From Fonticula alba (Eukaryota; Opisthokonta; Rotosphaerida; Fonticulaceae), in assembly GCF_000388065.1 (NCBI RefSeq), contig NW_009242974.1, forward strand, positions 2,664,404 to 2,701,963: a stretch of DNA of 37,560 nucleotides, in the 5' to 3' direction. Below the pieces are notes generated by a model. That model was not told where the DNA came from and searched no databases. It worked only from the letters and a program-made list of their open reading frames with translations. The translations under genes and the position numbers were made by a program. Below are positions 1-10,336 of the stretch, one piece after another (within the stretch, counting starts at the first letter, position 1; the number at the start of each line of letters is the position of its first letter).

Positions 1-177
<177 letters not shown>

Positions 178-185
178 GGACGTAC

Positions 186-462
186 TGGAACCGCCAAGGT
201 GCGGGATGCCGAGAGACTGGGCAGTGATCTGCTCATGGCCACCGACGGGGCCCTGCTCCTGAGCCTGGCCAACCGAATGGTCAAAGCCCTGGCCGTGAGA
301 GCCCTGCTCGTGAGAGTCCTGCTCGTGAGAGTTCTGCTCGTGAGAGTTCTGCTCGTGAGAGCCGTGGTCCATGCTGTTGTAGGACATCATGCGAGTGACC
401 ATCATGGCCGGGCGCATACGGAGCACCGAACCGCGCAGGGAGGTGGTGGTGGCAGAAAGCAT
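186..462 (-). CDS. First coding exon of a probable mitochondrial protein (partial)
   Basis: On the minus strand an ATG at 462-460 opens a 92-codon exon ending at 186, followed by a GTACGT donor and then a CT-rich intron that leaves the window. The first 30 residues (MLSATTTSLRGSVLRMRP...) are rich in Arg, Ser, Thr and Ala and lack acidic residues, as expected of a mitochondrial presequence. They are followed by a tandem five-residue repeat, SHEQN/D/G, and a Gln/Gly/His-rich stretch. I do not recognise the protein: the conserved part must lie to the left of the window. The exon ends one base into a codon. The start is chosen because it is the first ATG that opens the presequence-like frame and because the donor matches those in neighbouring genes. 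Without the rest of the gene, function cannot be stated. Confidence 0.5.
286..360 (-). repeat. Five in-frame 15-bp tandem repeats encoding SHEQ(N/D/G)
   Basis: Five consecutive 15-base units are read on the minus strand (360-346, 345-331, 330-316, 315-301, 300-286). They encode SHEQN, SHEQN, SHEQD, SHEQG and SHGQG. The unit is a multiple of three, so copy-number change would keep the frame. The repeat lies in the partial exon at 186-462. Confidence 0.9.
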
Positions 463-1620
463 GTTGGCGAAGGGGGGAGGGGGAAGGGGGGGGGGGAGAG
501 TGAGAGGAGAGAGGGGAGGGAGGGGAGGACTCTGGCCATGCGTGGGGTGCCAGCGGGATCCGGGCCTCGCGGTGGTGTTTTCTCCTGATCCCCATGCCCT
601 AGAAAAGGCCTTGTCGGAGTCGGCCTCAGCCCAGGAGGCCGACCGGAAACCAAGATACAAGGCGGATTGGCCACCAATCGGCACGGTGATATCCGGGGCA
701 CATGTTCTCCGGTGGCCGAGTGTGCAGAGAACGGATGAGGGTGGGGCCAGCGGAGAAAATGAGAGACGCGAGCCGGAAAAACAGACTCATGCCCCCCGGC
801 AGAACATCATGCCAGGGGGTTCCATGGGGAGGGGGACGGAGGAGGGGGGGGGGGGGGGGGGGGGCAAATTGCCCGCTTGAGGCAGACCACCCCGTCCGGG
901 CCCACACGAGAGGATCCTGCCGCCGAACAAACCACGCCGCCCCCCCCCCCCATACCAGACCACAGCGCCCTGGGGCTCTTCTGCCTCTCAGGACGAGACG
1001 AAGAAATGACCCTGCCCTTAGAAAGGGTCCTCCTCGGCCCCTCTCGCCCAGACCTGGGGGAGGGTGAGGCGGGGCGGCTTCGAGCCTCGAGGGCTGTTCA
1101 TCTGTGGATAGCCCTCGCCGGAGCCTCGTCTGCGCCTCGACCCACCGCGATTCCCATTTGACCACACCCCATGGTGTGATGATCATATGGTTTAACTTCG
1201 TGGATGAATCACAGTTAACTCTGGCCGCGGACGTGTCAGGATGTCCCCCGAGTGGGAACCGATTTGAAATGCGTTCTTGTCCCCTTGTCCGGCGTGGAAT
1301 AACTGTCGACGTGGAGTATCCCCCGGAAGCCGGGGGGGGGGGGGGTTGGGGAGGGGGGAGAGCTTAACACACGGGCCCCGCAAGATCGCCAACCAGGCCC
1401 CGCTTCTGACCACAGAAGGGCAATCCGGGATCTACTCTTCCCTCCTGTGTCCAGCAACAAGAGACCCGGACCCAGAGAAGGCGACTTGGTTTTGAGGGCA
1501 GCCCTCGCCCTCCCCCCCTCCCCACCCCCCCTCCCCATCACCCGCTCCGCCCATCGGCATTTCCTCCAACACCCTTCATATCACCCCACCGCCAGTCATA
1601 CGTCCATATCCCTACCGACC
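463..1620. other. Intergenic region between two divergent genes
   Basis: No supported coding exon was found. The stretch lies between the start codons of a minus-strand gene (462) and a plus-strand gene (1621), so it should hold both promoters. It contains long G runs (about 844-864 and 1331-1345) and a C-rich tract just before the plus-strand ATG, as is usual for 5' leaders in this window. No convincing TATA box was seen. Confidence 0.5.
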
Positions 1621-2194
1621 ATGCCTCAGCAACCGGATCGGTCGGACGGCCCGCCGGCCAAGACACGCACCCGCCAAGGGCCCCCGCCACAGGCCCCCTC
1701 GCCCGGCACTGGTCGCCAGGCGACACCAGCCAAACGGCCACGCAGGCCGCGCACCATCAAAGCCGACCGCTCTCCAAGCCCCTCGCCCTCGCTGGCGACC
1801 GATCCCCTGGTGGCCGCGACACCTGTTGACATCGGCCAATTGGACAACGGCGCATCTGTGTACGCTGTGGACCTCGCGACTTTCCCCCCCCCCCCTTAAT
1901 TCCCATCCAGCGCTGACTGACAAACCCCTCAAGCAGTTTTGGGCAATTTCTCCGCCGGCTAGTGGACGACACCCCGGCCAGCCTGTCACACCCGATCGTC
2001 TTGTCCGATGCCACCCCCAGCCGGCTAAAGCGCCCGCGAGTGTCGCTTCCTGAGAGCCAGGTCGAGTATGTTCCGGCGTCATATGTCCGCCGGCCGGACT
2101 TAGATGAAGACCTATGGTCGTTGCTGGCCAGCCCGGGGTTGGATTTGCGCGAGCACCTGTCGCGGGAGTCGCGCCTGTTGCAATATCAGCAACA

Positions 2195-2231
<37 letters not shown>

Positions 2232-3000
2232 CAACAGCAGCATCCATCATCCCAGCCATCTTCCCAGCCATCTTCCCAGACGTCCTCCCAGTCGAGCATT
2301 GGCGAGGAGGATTTCCACTCATTGAGGTCGGCCTCGCGCAAGCAATTTGATAGGCAGCTGGATGCAGCTTCAGAGCGCCTGCGTCCGGAACCAACGGCCG
2401 ACGGAGCAACTGCCCCGACTCCAATGTACACCCGAGATCCGATCGACCCGCTGACGCTCATTCGCGCTGCCGCCAGTACGTTCCCTCCCCCTCCCCCCCC
2501 CCCTCTCCTGCTAGACCTTCGATCCCTACCCGAGGCCCCATGCAGGCGGATACACGGAGGGAGGAGAGTGAAAAAAGAAAAAGGGATCTTCGCCCACCTA
2601 ACGATTGTCCCTCGCACTCGCCAGTTGCCAGCCAGGCCGAGGATAGCCTTGATGCCGCTTGGTACATTGGCCTCTCGCGCATGGTGACGCGCCTGGTTGG
2701 TGATGGAATCTTGCCCCGGCGGGCAGGGGATGCCAATTTGGGCTTGGGTGCCGATCCTCTGCCATCTGGACACCTGTGGAATCTCCGCGAGCGACTTTTG
2801 GCCGGCGGCCTGGCTGACAGTGATCCCTCTATGCTGGTCCATGGTGATCCAAACTTGGACCTGCACAGCTGGATCGGCAGTTGGGTGGTCTCGCCCTGTG
2901 TAACGCACCTTTCCTCACCACTGGCTAGCTCGGCTGGGGGATCACAGAAGGTAAGTGCCCAGCGAATGGAAGCAGCCTCTCTTTGTGCGCGCGCGCGCGC

Positions 3001-3043
<43 letters not shown>

Positions 3044-3542
3044 GCCACCACGGCTATCAGTGTCGCCATCGCTAACCCTGCCCCCACTCGGTGCTGCCGG
3101 TCTTCATACAACTCCCATGCCTCCCTCGAATCAGCATGCACACTTGTCGGGGGCCAAACGGAAGGGATCAGCCCCGGATGCCGGTGGGGCCGGTGCGGAC
3201 GATGCTCCAGGTGCCTTGATCGGGGAGCGCCTTTCTCTGGCCGGTCTGGCTGCTCGCAAAGCGCGCCTTGCCACCCTGGAAGCGGCGACCGGCCAATTCC
3301 CGCGAGAATTAGATCTCCCATACCAACCGCCAGCCTGCGCCAAGGAGGAGGCAGACGAATCCACCCCTGTGGATGAAACAACTGACGCCGGTGATCCGGT
3401 GGACATGGATCGCCTGTGGCAGCAGCACCTCCAGCGATGGCGGACAGTGCGGCCCTCGCGTGTGGGACATCGCCGGGCACCCGGGACCACGCCTGGTGCC
3501 GGGAGAGATTCAGAAACTGCTGGGGACGCCTCTCGGGGGTGA
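1621..3542 (+). CDS. Unrecognised glutamine-rich protein, four exons, 503 aa
   Basis: Exons 1621-1859, 1937-2475, 2625-2950 and 3135-3542 join in frame, with donors GTACGC, GTACGT and GTAAGT, to give 503 residues. The N-terminal 80 residues are basic and Pro/Ser-rich (KRPRRPRTIK could act as a nuclear signal). A run of 18 Gln lies near residue 165, followed by a Ser/Gln-rich stretch. Residues about 260-370 are more ordered (DSLDAAWYIGLSRMVTRLV, then HLWNLRERLL). The last exon carries a short charged helix-like segment (ERLSLAGLAARKARLATLE). The composition resembles a nuclear or transcription-related factor, but no domain is recognised. The 3' end is the least certain part: an overlapping +1 frame stays open past 3542 to about 3810, so the last exon could be spliced differently. 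The start is the first ATG after a pyrimidine-rich leader. Confidence 0.55.
2187..2240 (+). repeat. CAG/CAA polyglutamine tract (18 codons)
   Basis: Eighteen consecutive CAG or CAA codons are read in the frame of the gene at 1621-3542. The mixture of CAA and CAG interrupts the pure trinucleotide run. The tract is followed by Ser/Gln repeats of the form SSQP. Confidence 0.95.
2988..3042. repeat. (GC)n(GT)n microsatellite in intron 3 of the Q-rich gene
   Basis: A short GC alternation is followed by about 20 GT units, inside the intron at 2951-3134. Unlike most introns here, the coding strand carries the GT rather than the CA version. Confidence 0.9.
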
Positions 3543-4908
3543 CATATGCTTGCGCCCGTGTTTGCGCATGGGGATCCGGTGCTTTGGTTGGCTCGCAGCC
3601 CTTCGAGCTGAGAGACCGCAGGCGGACGATCTCCACAGCGAACGACTCGGGCGCCCCGCTCTCCCCCGCCACGCCCGATCGGAACCCCCCCCCCCCTGCC
3701 AGTCACTCACGACAAGGACTGGAACCGCTCAATTGGCAGATGCATCATGTCGCGAGATGCCACCTCCCCAGGGGACTCCACTCCACTTCTTCGGAATGGA
3801 AACGCATATGTAGTATCTGTTCAGAACTTGCTGTGTTCTCGATCACCAGATTGTCTCATTTCGCATGGAGAATCATGTCCATCGCATGCAGTTTTCGATT
3901 GGAGGGGAGGGCAGGAGGGGGGCGGGGGCGGGGAAATGATCGGTCGCTCACGCTCCCGAAGTAGGGACCATAACCAAGCTGCGATCGGCCGCCCTATCTG
4001 CGCCGAGAAGCATTCACGGCATCAATTATGCACACCACAACTCCAGAGCAAGACACATGTGCGTAGAAGAGGGCCAGCACGCCTGCGCCGGGGGCCAAGG
4101 GCCCAGATCCGCCCCGCAGGAAGTCCCGTTGGGGATGCGGGCGCCAACAAGGGATCGTCTTTCGTCGGGAAGAGCGCACACCGCGATCTCCTGTCAGCTC
4201 TTCCCTCGCGCACACACACACACACACACACGCGCCAGGGGACAACCAAGCTGCCCTGCCCGGCCGGCTTGACGTACTTGGCGGCGGAGAGGCGAATGTG
4301 CAGCTGGAGAGGAAAGGACGAGGAGGTGGACGAGGGCTCGACCTTCGCCTGGGTAAGCGCGCCCTTTGTATCCCCCCCCCCCTCTCGGCTATCCGCGTGG
4401 AGCCGCGCCCCGACACGTTTGACTCACTTTCCTCCGGGCCTGTGCCTGCTCGGAGGAAGGGGGTGCCCCACAGCAAACTGGCCTCACACACCGCACACAC
4501 GGGGCACACGGGAAGAGGTGTGACATATACGCGCGGAGGCTGAAGAAAGAAAGGCGAATGCCTCTGCGCCCATTCGCCCCTGCTGCTGACACACCTCAGC
4601 GGCCGAGGGAGAGGGAGAGAGAGAGAGAGAGAGAGAGAAAGGGAGAGAGGGAAAAGGGCATGGCGAAGGCGCCAGGAGGAGAGAGGACCGAGTGGGTGGG
4701 GCACAGCAAGAGAAAGCGGCGGAACTGTAGAGTTGACCTGTGAGGGCCCGTGAGTCTATTTTGAGGGCGAACAAAGTATCCGAAAATAGATCGAAGGCTT
4801 CCCCGCGTGCGCCGGAGAGCACAGACACATCGGGCTTCTGTGAATCAGCGTTAACAAGGAACAAGAAAGAGGGCGTCTCTCTCCCGGGAGGGGAGGAACC
4901 ACACACTC
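3543..4908. other. Gene-poor region between the Q-rich gene and eL43
   Basis: No gene is supported. The part at about 3740-4050 is less GC-rich than its surroundings and includes a 14-base match to the branch-recognition segment of U2 snRNA at 3809-3822 (see findings). A CA repeat lies at 4211-4232 and a GA repeat at 4609-4638. On the minus strand, 4283-4349 looks exon-like (a pyrimidine tract with CAG, then a GTACGT donor), but no start, stop or homology could be attached to it. The 3' UTR of eL43 must lie just below 4909. Confidence 0.4.
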
Positions 4909-6135
4909 TTACTGCTGGAGCTCACGAATACGGCGGATGGAGCTGCGGACGGTGGAGGCAGCAGGGGTGCTGTGGTTGGGGGGACGGGGAGCGTGTGTTC
5001 GCGGAGAGAGGGGAGGTGTTAGCGAGAAGGAGAGAGGGAGAGAGAGAGAGAGAGCGCGCGCGCGCGCCAGGGCAGAAGGCGGGATGCAAACGAGCGTAGG
5101 TTCCCCTCCCCGGGAAGAGAGACAAGCCCCAGGTCGAGCGAGCGGGAGAGCAAAAGCGCCGGACGTACGCGACGGTGTAGGCACCACCGGCGATCACCTT
5201 GCGGCAGGCGGAGCACTTCCAGATACCGACGCAAGAGCGGGAGACGGTGTCCTTACCGCAGAAAGAGCAAGTGTACTTAGCGTGCTGAGTGACCTCCTGC
5301 TTCTTGATCATCTTACGGATGGAAGCACCGTAACGGGCGCCGTACTTACCGACGATACCGGCCTTCTTAGTACGCTTGGACTGTGAACGGAGATGGGGGG
5401 GTCAGAATTGGCTGGCGGCGGGAGAAAGAGGGGGAGAGAGGCAGGGACCCCTCCTTGGAGGGATAAAAAGGAGGAGACAGAGGAAAGCCGCCGTGACGCG
5501 GGGATCGGATGCGGATCCGAGCCGAATGCATCCGACAACACGGCCTCCGACCTGCCCCCGGGCGCCGCGCATCAAAATGCTGGGGCCTCGCCCCTCGGGA
5601 AGGACGCGCGCTCGAGCGGCGATCCCGCCTGCCACAAAGAGGCGGCAATGCCTACTGCGGCCTGTGCACTCGCCCCTCGGCGGGCGCGGCCCTCTCTCAT
5701 CTGCCGCGGTCGGGCCAGGTTCCCGCCCTGAACGACACAACAGGCCACGTTGTGGCTCCCCCGATGTGCGTGACAGAGGGAGAGCATGCCGCCAAAGCGA
5801 AGCGGAAGAGAGAAGCCCGCGAACATCTCGACCATCCACAGGATGAGCGGATGAGTAGGAGGGTCGAAGAGCGCGCGCGCGCGGCAGCAAGCGACGGTCC
5901 AACGAGAAGGAGAGGGAGGAAGGAGGGAGCGAGGTGCGGCGGCGCGCCGAGGGACAGGCCAGAGTGCAGGGATGGCGCGGCCACCGGGAGGGAGGAACAG
6001 GAGCCGGGACGACCCGGAGAGGGGCGACGAGAGGCGGGGGGGGGGGAGGGGCACATGCAAGGGGATGCACAGCGATGCGGTGGAGGAGGGGGGGAGAGAA
6101 GGACAAGAGCGCAAATAGGGCAGGGCACGAACCAT
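4909..6135 (-). CDS. RPL43: 60S ribosomal protein eL43 (L37a/L43)
   Basis: This is a structural protein of the large cytosolic ribosomal subunit. Exons 5380-5169 and 4969-4909 join in frame through a GTACGT donor and CACAG acceptor. They encode [20 protein letters not shown] at the N-terminus and end in [13 protein letters not shown]. The zinc ribbon is intact, with two Cys pairs (CSFC and, 14 residues after it, CSAC), as in the family. The two exons supply everything except the initiator Met. An ATG-only coding exon is therefore required, giving 91 residues, close to the usual length of about 92. The best candidate is the ATG at 6135-6133, directly followed by a GTTCGT donor, which makes a 752-base first intron. 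Another ATG followed by GT exists near 5834. The identity is very secure; the first exon is inference. Confidence 0.9.
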
Positions 6136-8123
6136 CTTAGAAAACCTTGACTGTAAGTGAGGAAAGTACCAAAACAAAACAACAAGGAGAGAGACCACCC
6201 CACTAGTGGGGGGTGGACGACAAGGGCCCCTAAAAAGCCCCAGCCCTGCCGGATCAGGAACCGTCAGGCACACTGCTCTCGCACCAAACACAAGCGCACT
6301 CGGCAGAAAATGGGCTGGAGTGAGTGGGCTGGGCGCGGTCACAGTCCCTCTCCCCCCCCCCCCACCCCCACCCCCCGGCCCTCTGTTCCTCCCGGCCCTG
6401 GGAAGGCCGCTGGCGTGGGGGAGAGAGGGGGGAAGGCCCCGCCCCCGCTGCTCTCCCCCCCCGCACGACGGACGGGAGAAGATGACACACACGCACACAC
6501 ACGTATGCGAGTGGTTGGGCAGACGGAGGCTGGGAGATGCCCCGGCACCTGCCTCCCCTCGCCATGTCCCAGCGCTTGGCTGGCTCCAGGGGAAGAAGGG
6601 GGAGGGCACCTGCCCGCCTTCGCCAGACGCCACGCGCTACCGGCTCCCATAGAGCCACTCTCGTCAGTCATTTCAGCAAAGGGGACCAGGAACATGGCGA
6701 CATACAGCGCGAGGGTGAGACTCCGCCCCGTTGCCTGGGCCCGGTCTTTTCTTGGGGAAACCCAGTCGACCGTGAACAGATCGCAGGGAGGGGGCGGGGC
6801 CAGGGGCAGGGGCGCACCCTGACACCGAGAGGAGGGGACGCAGCAAGGAACAACATCACAAGAACCGCCTGGTCGGCCCGCAAGGGCAGGCGCAGCAGGT
6901 CTCGTCTGTCGAGTGGGCGCTGCCGTGGAGATGGCTCCGCGCCGATGTGGAACGCGCGGGCGATGCACGGAACCGACGGATTCCCCCCCCCCCTGGGCGG
7001 GCAGCGCCTCCCAAACTGTGGTACCCACATCAGTGGGGCTACCCTTCGCGCACATCGCCGGGGTCCCGAAGCCGGGAGCTGCTAATCCGGTGGTACCTAC
7101 TTGGGGGAGAAGATTTCCGGCCATTGTACCTTGGGAAAACCCTAAAATAAAACACATCAAACATATTGGCAAGACCTTCTGACAAGCAGCTCCCTCCCGC
7201 CGTACCCGTGACAATGTCGCGTGTTTTTTTTAAATGAACACGTTCCACCCGGCTCGGTACTCCCCCTCCCAGGTGCGACGCGGTTCTCCTGGGTTGCTGT
7301 GAAGGCCGGCCGAGGCGCGCCGAGCAAGCCAGCGAGCAGGATGCGAACCAGTCCAACGTGTGGTGCCGACAGTGTCGCAACACCGGACTACGGGCTGGTG
7401 TGTTCGAATGATCTGGTTGTCCTCGGTGGGGGGCGGGAGGCCAGAAGCGGTTTTGGGTTGTTCCCGAGTGCAAGGAGGGGCGGAGGACTGGCCACCCCCT
7501 CCTTCAATGCTTCGATCAGGGGGAAACTCCTCGAAGGAGGGGGCAGGCGGAGGACGATGCGGCTCTCCTCGGGCCAGGCAGCGAGTGAGTTACATATGCC
7601 CACTCTCCCCACGTTGGGCCTCCGGAGGGACCTGGGGGGCAGAGGGGGAGGGGGGGGGGGAGCGAGCCAGGTGCGTTCGAAGCCAGCCCGATCGACCCCC
7701 TGCCCTTGCACCTCGCCCAGCATGCGGCTGTCTGCTGGGGTCTTTTCCATTTTATTGCGCGGAAAAAAAACATGTCCGCAGCAGCGCAACAGCCACCCAT
7801 TCCCAACAGACCAGCCCCTCACGGGAGGACACTGACAGACCAGTCTCCCCTTCCGACTTGGGTGAGAAGAACAGGAAGAGCCCCGCGGCCGTGGGCACCA
7901 CTGCAGGGGAGAGGGGGAGGGGGAAAAATACCGCACACTGGCGGGGAATCCGGGGGCTTTTTTCAGGCTATCCTTTGAATGTCCCCCCCGCCCTCGAGCT
8001 CGACATGCCCGTACATCTCTCCTTCCCCCCATCACCCCTCTTCTAGCCCCTCCCTCGTCCCCCCTCCCCCCCCCTCTCCTCACTTCCTCCCCTCTTCGTT
8101 GCCCCATTCCTCCCATTCCTCTC
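6136..8123. other. Intergenic region upstream of eL43 and of the sideroflexin-like gene
   Basis: No coding exon is supported in either strand. The open frames here are low-complexity Pro/Gly/Arg translations. An acceptor-like sequence (TCACTTACAG on the minus strand, near 6152) suggests a 5' UTR intron for eL43. A CA repeat lies at about 6484-6502. The stretch 7015-7160 has several short hairpin-capable segments (for example CCCACATCAGTGGG and TCCCGAAGCCGGGA) and then turns A-rich. No known RNA family was recognised in it. Two promoters are expected. Confidence 0.4.
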
Positions 8124-8806
8124 ATGCTCCCCGCGATCCCCGACGCCGCGCCGGCCGCCAATGCCGCGCCGACGGCCACCCCCCGCCAGTCCATCCTCCC
8201 CATCAAGGCACCGGCGATGGCCGAGTACCCAAATCCCTCGTACGTCGGGTGGGATACCATCCGCGCGCGCTTTATCTGGAACGCCAGCTTCTCCATGTTC
8301 AACCTTCTGGGCACCTCCTCGGCCGATGTGCCGCGTGTGCGCCGCCTGCTGGACACCCATGATCGATACCTGCGCGGGGAGGACGTCTACACGCCCGCCA
8401 CGGCCAGCAACTTCGCCGTCGATGCCAATGGTCTGGCCAAGCCTCTGGCCCCGAACAATGCCACCCTCTGGCACTACTTCTGGGTTCAGCGGTCCATGGT
8501 CAACACCTCCACTGGTCTCACCCTTCCCTGGTACTTGCGGGAGTCTTTCCACACGAATTTCACCTCGCCACTGCTGTTGGCTGTGGCTGCCTCGATGTCC
8601 GGGCCGTTTGTCCTCCCCTTGGCCTACAGTGGGTTTCTCGCTTACCGGAACCTGATCAAGCGTGTGCATGCCTACGAGGCCGACCACCCGAGATTCGATG
8701 GCGTCCCGAAGTCCTCGAATTTCGGCCGCGGCTTCTTTGACCTGAATGCCAGCACCCAAAACAAGGGCTACCTTGTACGTGTGCTCCCTCCGTCGTGCTT
8801 CACATA

Positions 8807-8851
<45 letters not shown>

Positions 8852-9692
8852 TCCCTCCCTCTCTCCCTCTCTCTCTTCCTCCCTTTCCGTCTAACCGTGT
8901 ATCTCCCCTTCCCTTTGGGCCTTGTCATCCATCTGACCTTCCTCGCCATTTGCAGACTACTGGCGAGATCCTCACCATTCCCCTGCTCTCGCACCGCCTG
9001 GCATACTTCTTCTTCAACAGCCGCCTCTTTGCCAATGTGCGTTTGCCCCTGCTCCCTCTCCCCTTCCTTCTTTCCACTCCAACCAGCCCATCCACTTGTC
9101 ACTCCCTAACCCTCTTACACGCCCACAGGTCCGCCCTCAGCCCCGGAGCCTCGGCATTCATGGTTCCATCCTCTTTGCGTCGGTGGCCTACGCTACCATT
9201 AAGACCCGCAAGGAGGCCTGGCAGGATGGCGGCCTGCCGGTGTATGTCAAGGCTTCGGACCTGCTCAAGAAGGGTACGGTCACAGTGGCCTCGCAGGCGC
9301 AGGCCAACTGCGATACCTGTGACCTGCCGATCGGTCTGAGCACCCGGGCCCTGGTGCAGAACACCCGAATGGCCATCATGGGTGGCTTCGCTGGGCTCTT
9401 CCTGATCATGGCGTCGGCTCTGCGGCAGCCGGGCGTGACGGCTGGCCGGGCTCTGCGCACCGGCGCCCTCCGCGCCGTCATCGCCGGTGTCATTTACCAG
9501 CCCCTGGTGGCGTCCCTTCTTCCGGAGGAGTCGTCGATCAGCACGTCCTCCCTGCGCAACGACCCTCGCCCCCTGATCAACCCGGAGAACCCGGAGGAGG
9601 CGCTGGCTCGGTCTGTTGAGGACCCCTACCGCACTGCCTCCATGATGGGTGTTGACCAGGTGCACTATCGCAACCGACTGTACATCTTGTGA
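8124..9692 (+). CDS. Divergent sideroflexin-like mitochondrial membrane protein
   Basis: Exons 8124-8774, 8956-9036 and 9129-9692 join at codon boundaries (donors GTACGT and GTGCGT) to give 431 residues. Several landmarks fall in the order seen in sideroflexins, mitochondrial inner-membrane carriers that include the serine importer SFXN1. These are an N-terminal YVGWDTIRARF resembling the family's DQSTFIGR-type motif, LW...NTSTGLTLP in place of LW...HPDTGE, and then membrane helices near residues 145-175, 251-267, 324-342 and 359-374. The C-terminal SSISTSSL and VHYRNRLYIL match the family's SSMSVTSLE and VYFNKGL pattern. Similarity is weak and the protein is about 100 residues longer than usual. 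An in-frame Met at about 8217 (MAEYPNPSYVGW) may be the true start. The family assignment is by eye and a lineage-specific membrane protein is the alternative. Confidence 0.5.
8806..8851. repeat. (CT)n(CA)n microsatellite in intron 1 of the sideroflexin-like gene
   Basis: Alternating CT passes directly into alternating CA, about 30 bases after the donor at 8775. The coding strand is pyrimidine-rich, the usual orientation in this window. Confidence 0.9.
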
Positions 9693-9778
9693 GGGGAGTG
9701 TTTGGTTGAGGAAGCGGAGTGGGGCCCCATGTCCAACAGGCATCCATGCGTGTGAACATATCCCCCTCCCCCTCTGTC

Positions 9779-9833
<55 letters not shown>

Positions 9834-10336
9834 TGCTCCTTCGCGCTCCGCCCCCCTCTATGTTTGCCTTTCTATCGCTCCCTCCCCCTCCATAGGAGAC
9901 TGCGCTGGCGCACTTGGCCGCAGGGCGATCCCTCCTCCCCTCCCCACCAGACATACAAATAGACTTTCGCTTTATGCTTCTGCCTGATCTCTGGGATGTG
10001 GGATATCGCATGCGTCGATTTGGTAGCGTGCAAGAGTGGGTGCAGGTGAGAAGGCGACACGGCAGTTTTGACGCGGATGGGTATCCTTTATTTGTGGGGC
10101 GAGGAGAAGTGTGTGGGCAGGATTTTTTTTTGCACATTTGAAGACAGGGCGCGCGCATACACGGGGGGCAAGAGGAGGAGGTGGGGTTCATCAAGAGGGA
10201 CAGGTAAAAGAGGGCATTATCGGGGGAGGGGGAGCGTGGCCACTCGCGAGCACGCGCCCCACGCCCCTCTCGCCTCGCCTCGCACGCACCCCGGGCGGGG
10301 CGCAGGCACGCAGAGCCAGGCCGCAGCTTGACCACC
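9693..10336. other. Convergent intergenic region with a (CT)n tract
   Basis: This holds the 3' ends of the plus-strand sideroflexin-like gene and the minus-strand PDH E1 alpha gene. A long CT repeat occupies about 9784-9832. No gene was seen. A/T-rich patches near 9950-10020 and 10085-10140 are plausible 3'-processing regions, but no clear AATAAA was identified. Confidence 0.5.

Noticed and set aside
4022-4400. Possible minus-strand exons around the CA repeat at 4211
   Set aside because: Splice-like signals occur, but both strands give equally plausible translations and no start, stop or homology ties them together.
7388-8356. 322-codon minus-strand open frame
   Set aside because: It overlaps the first exon of the sideroflexin-like gene in antisense and is otherwise low-complexity.
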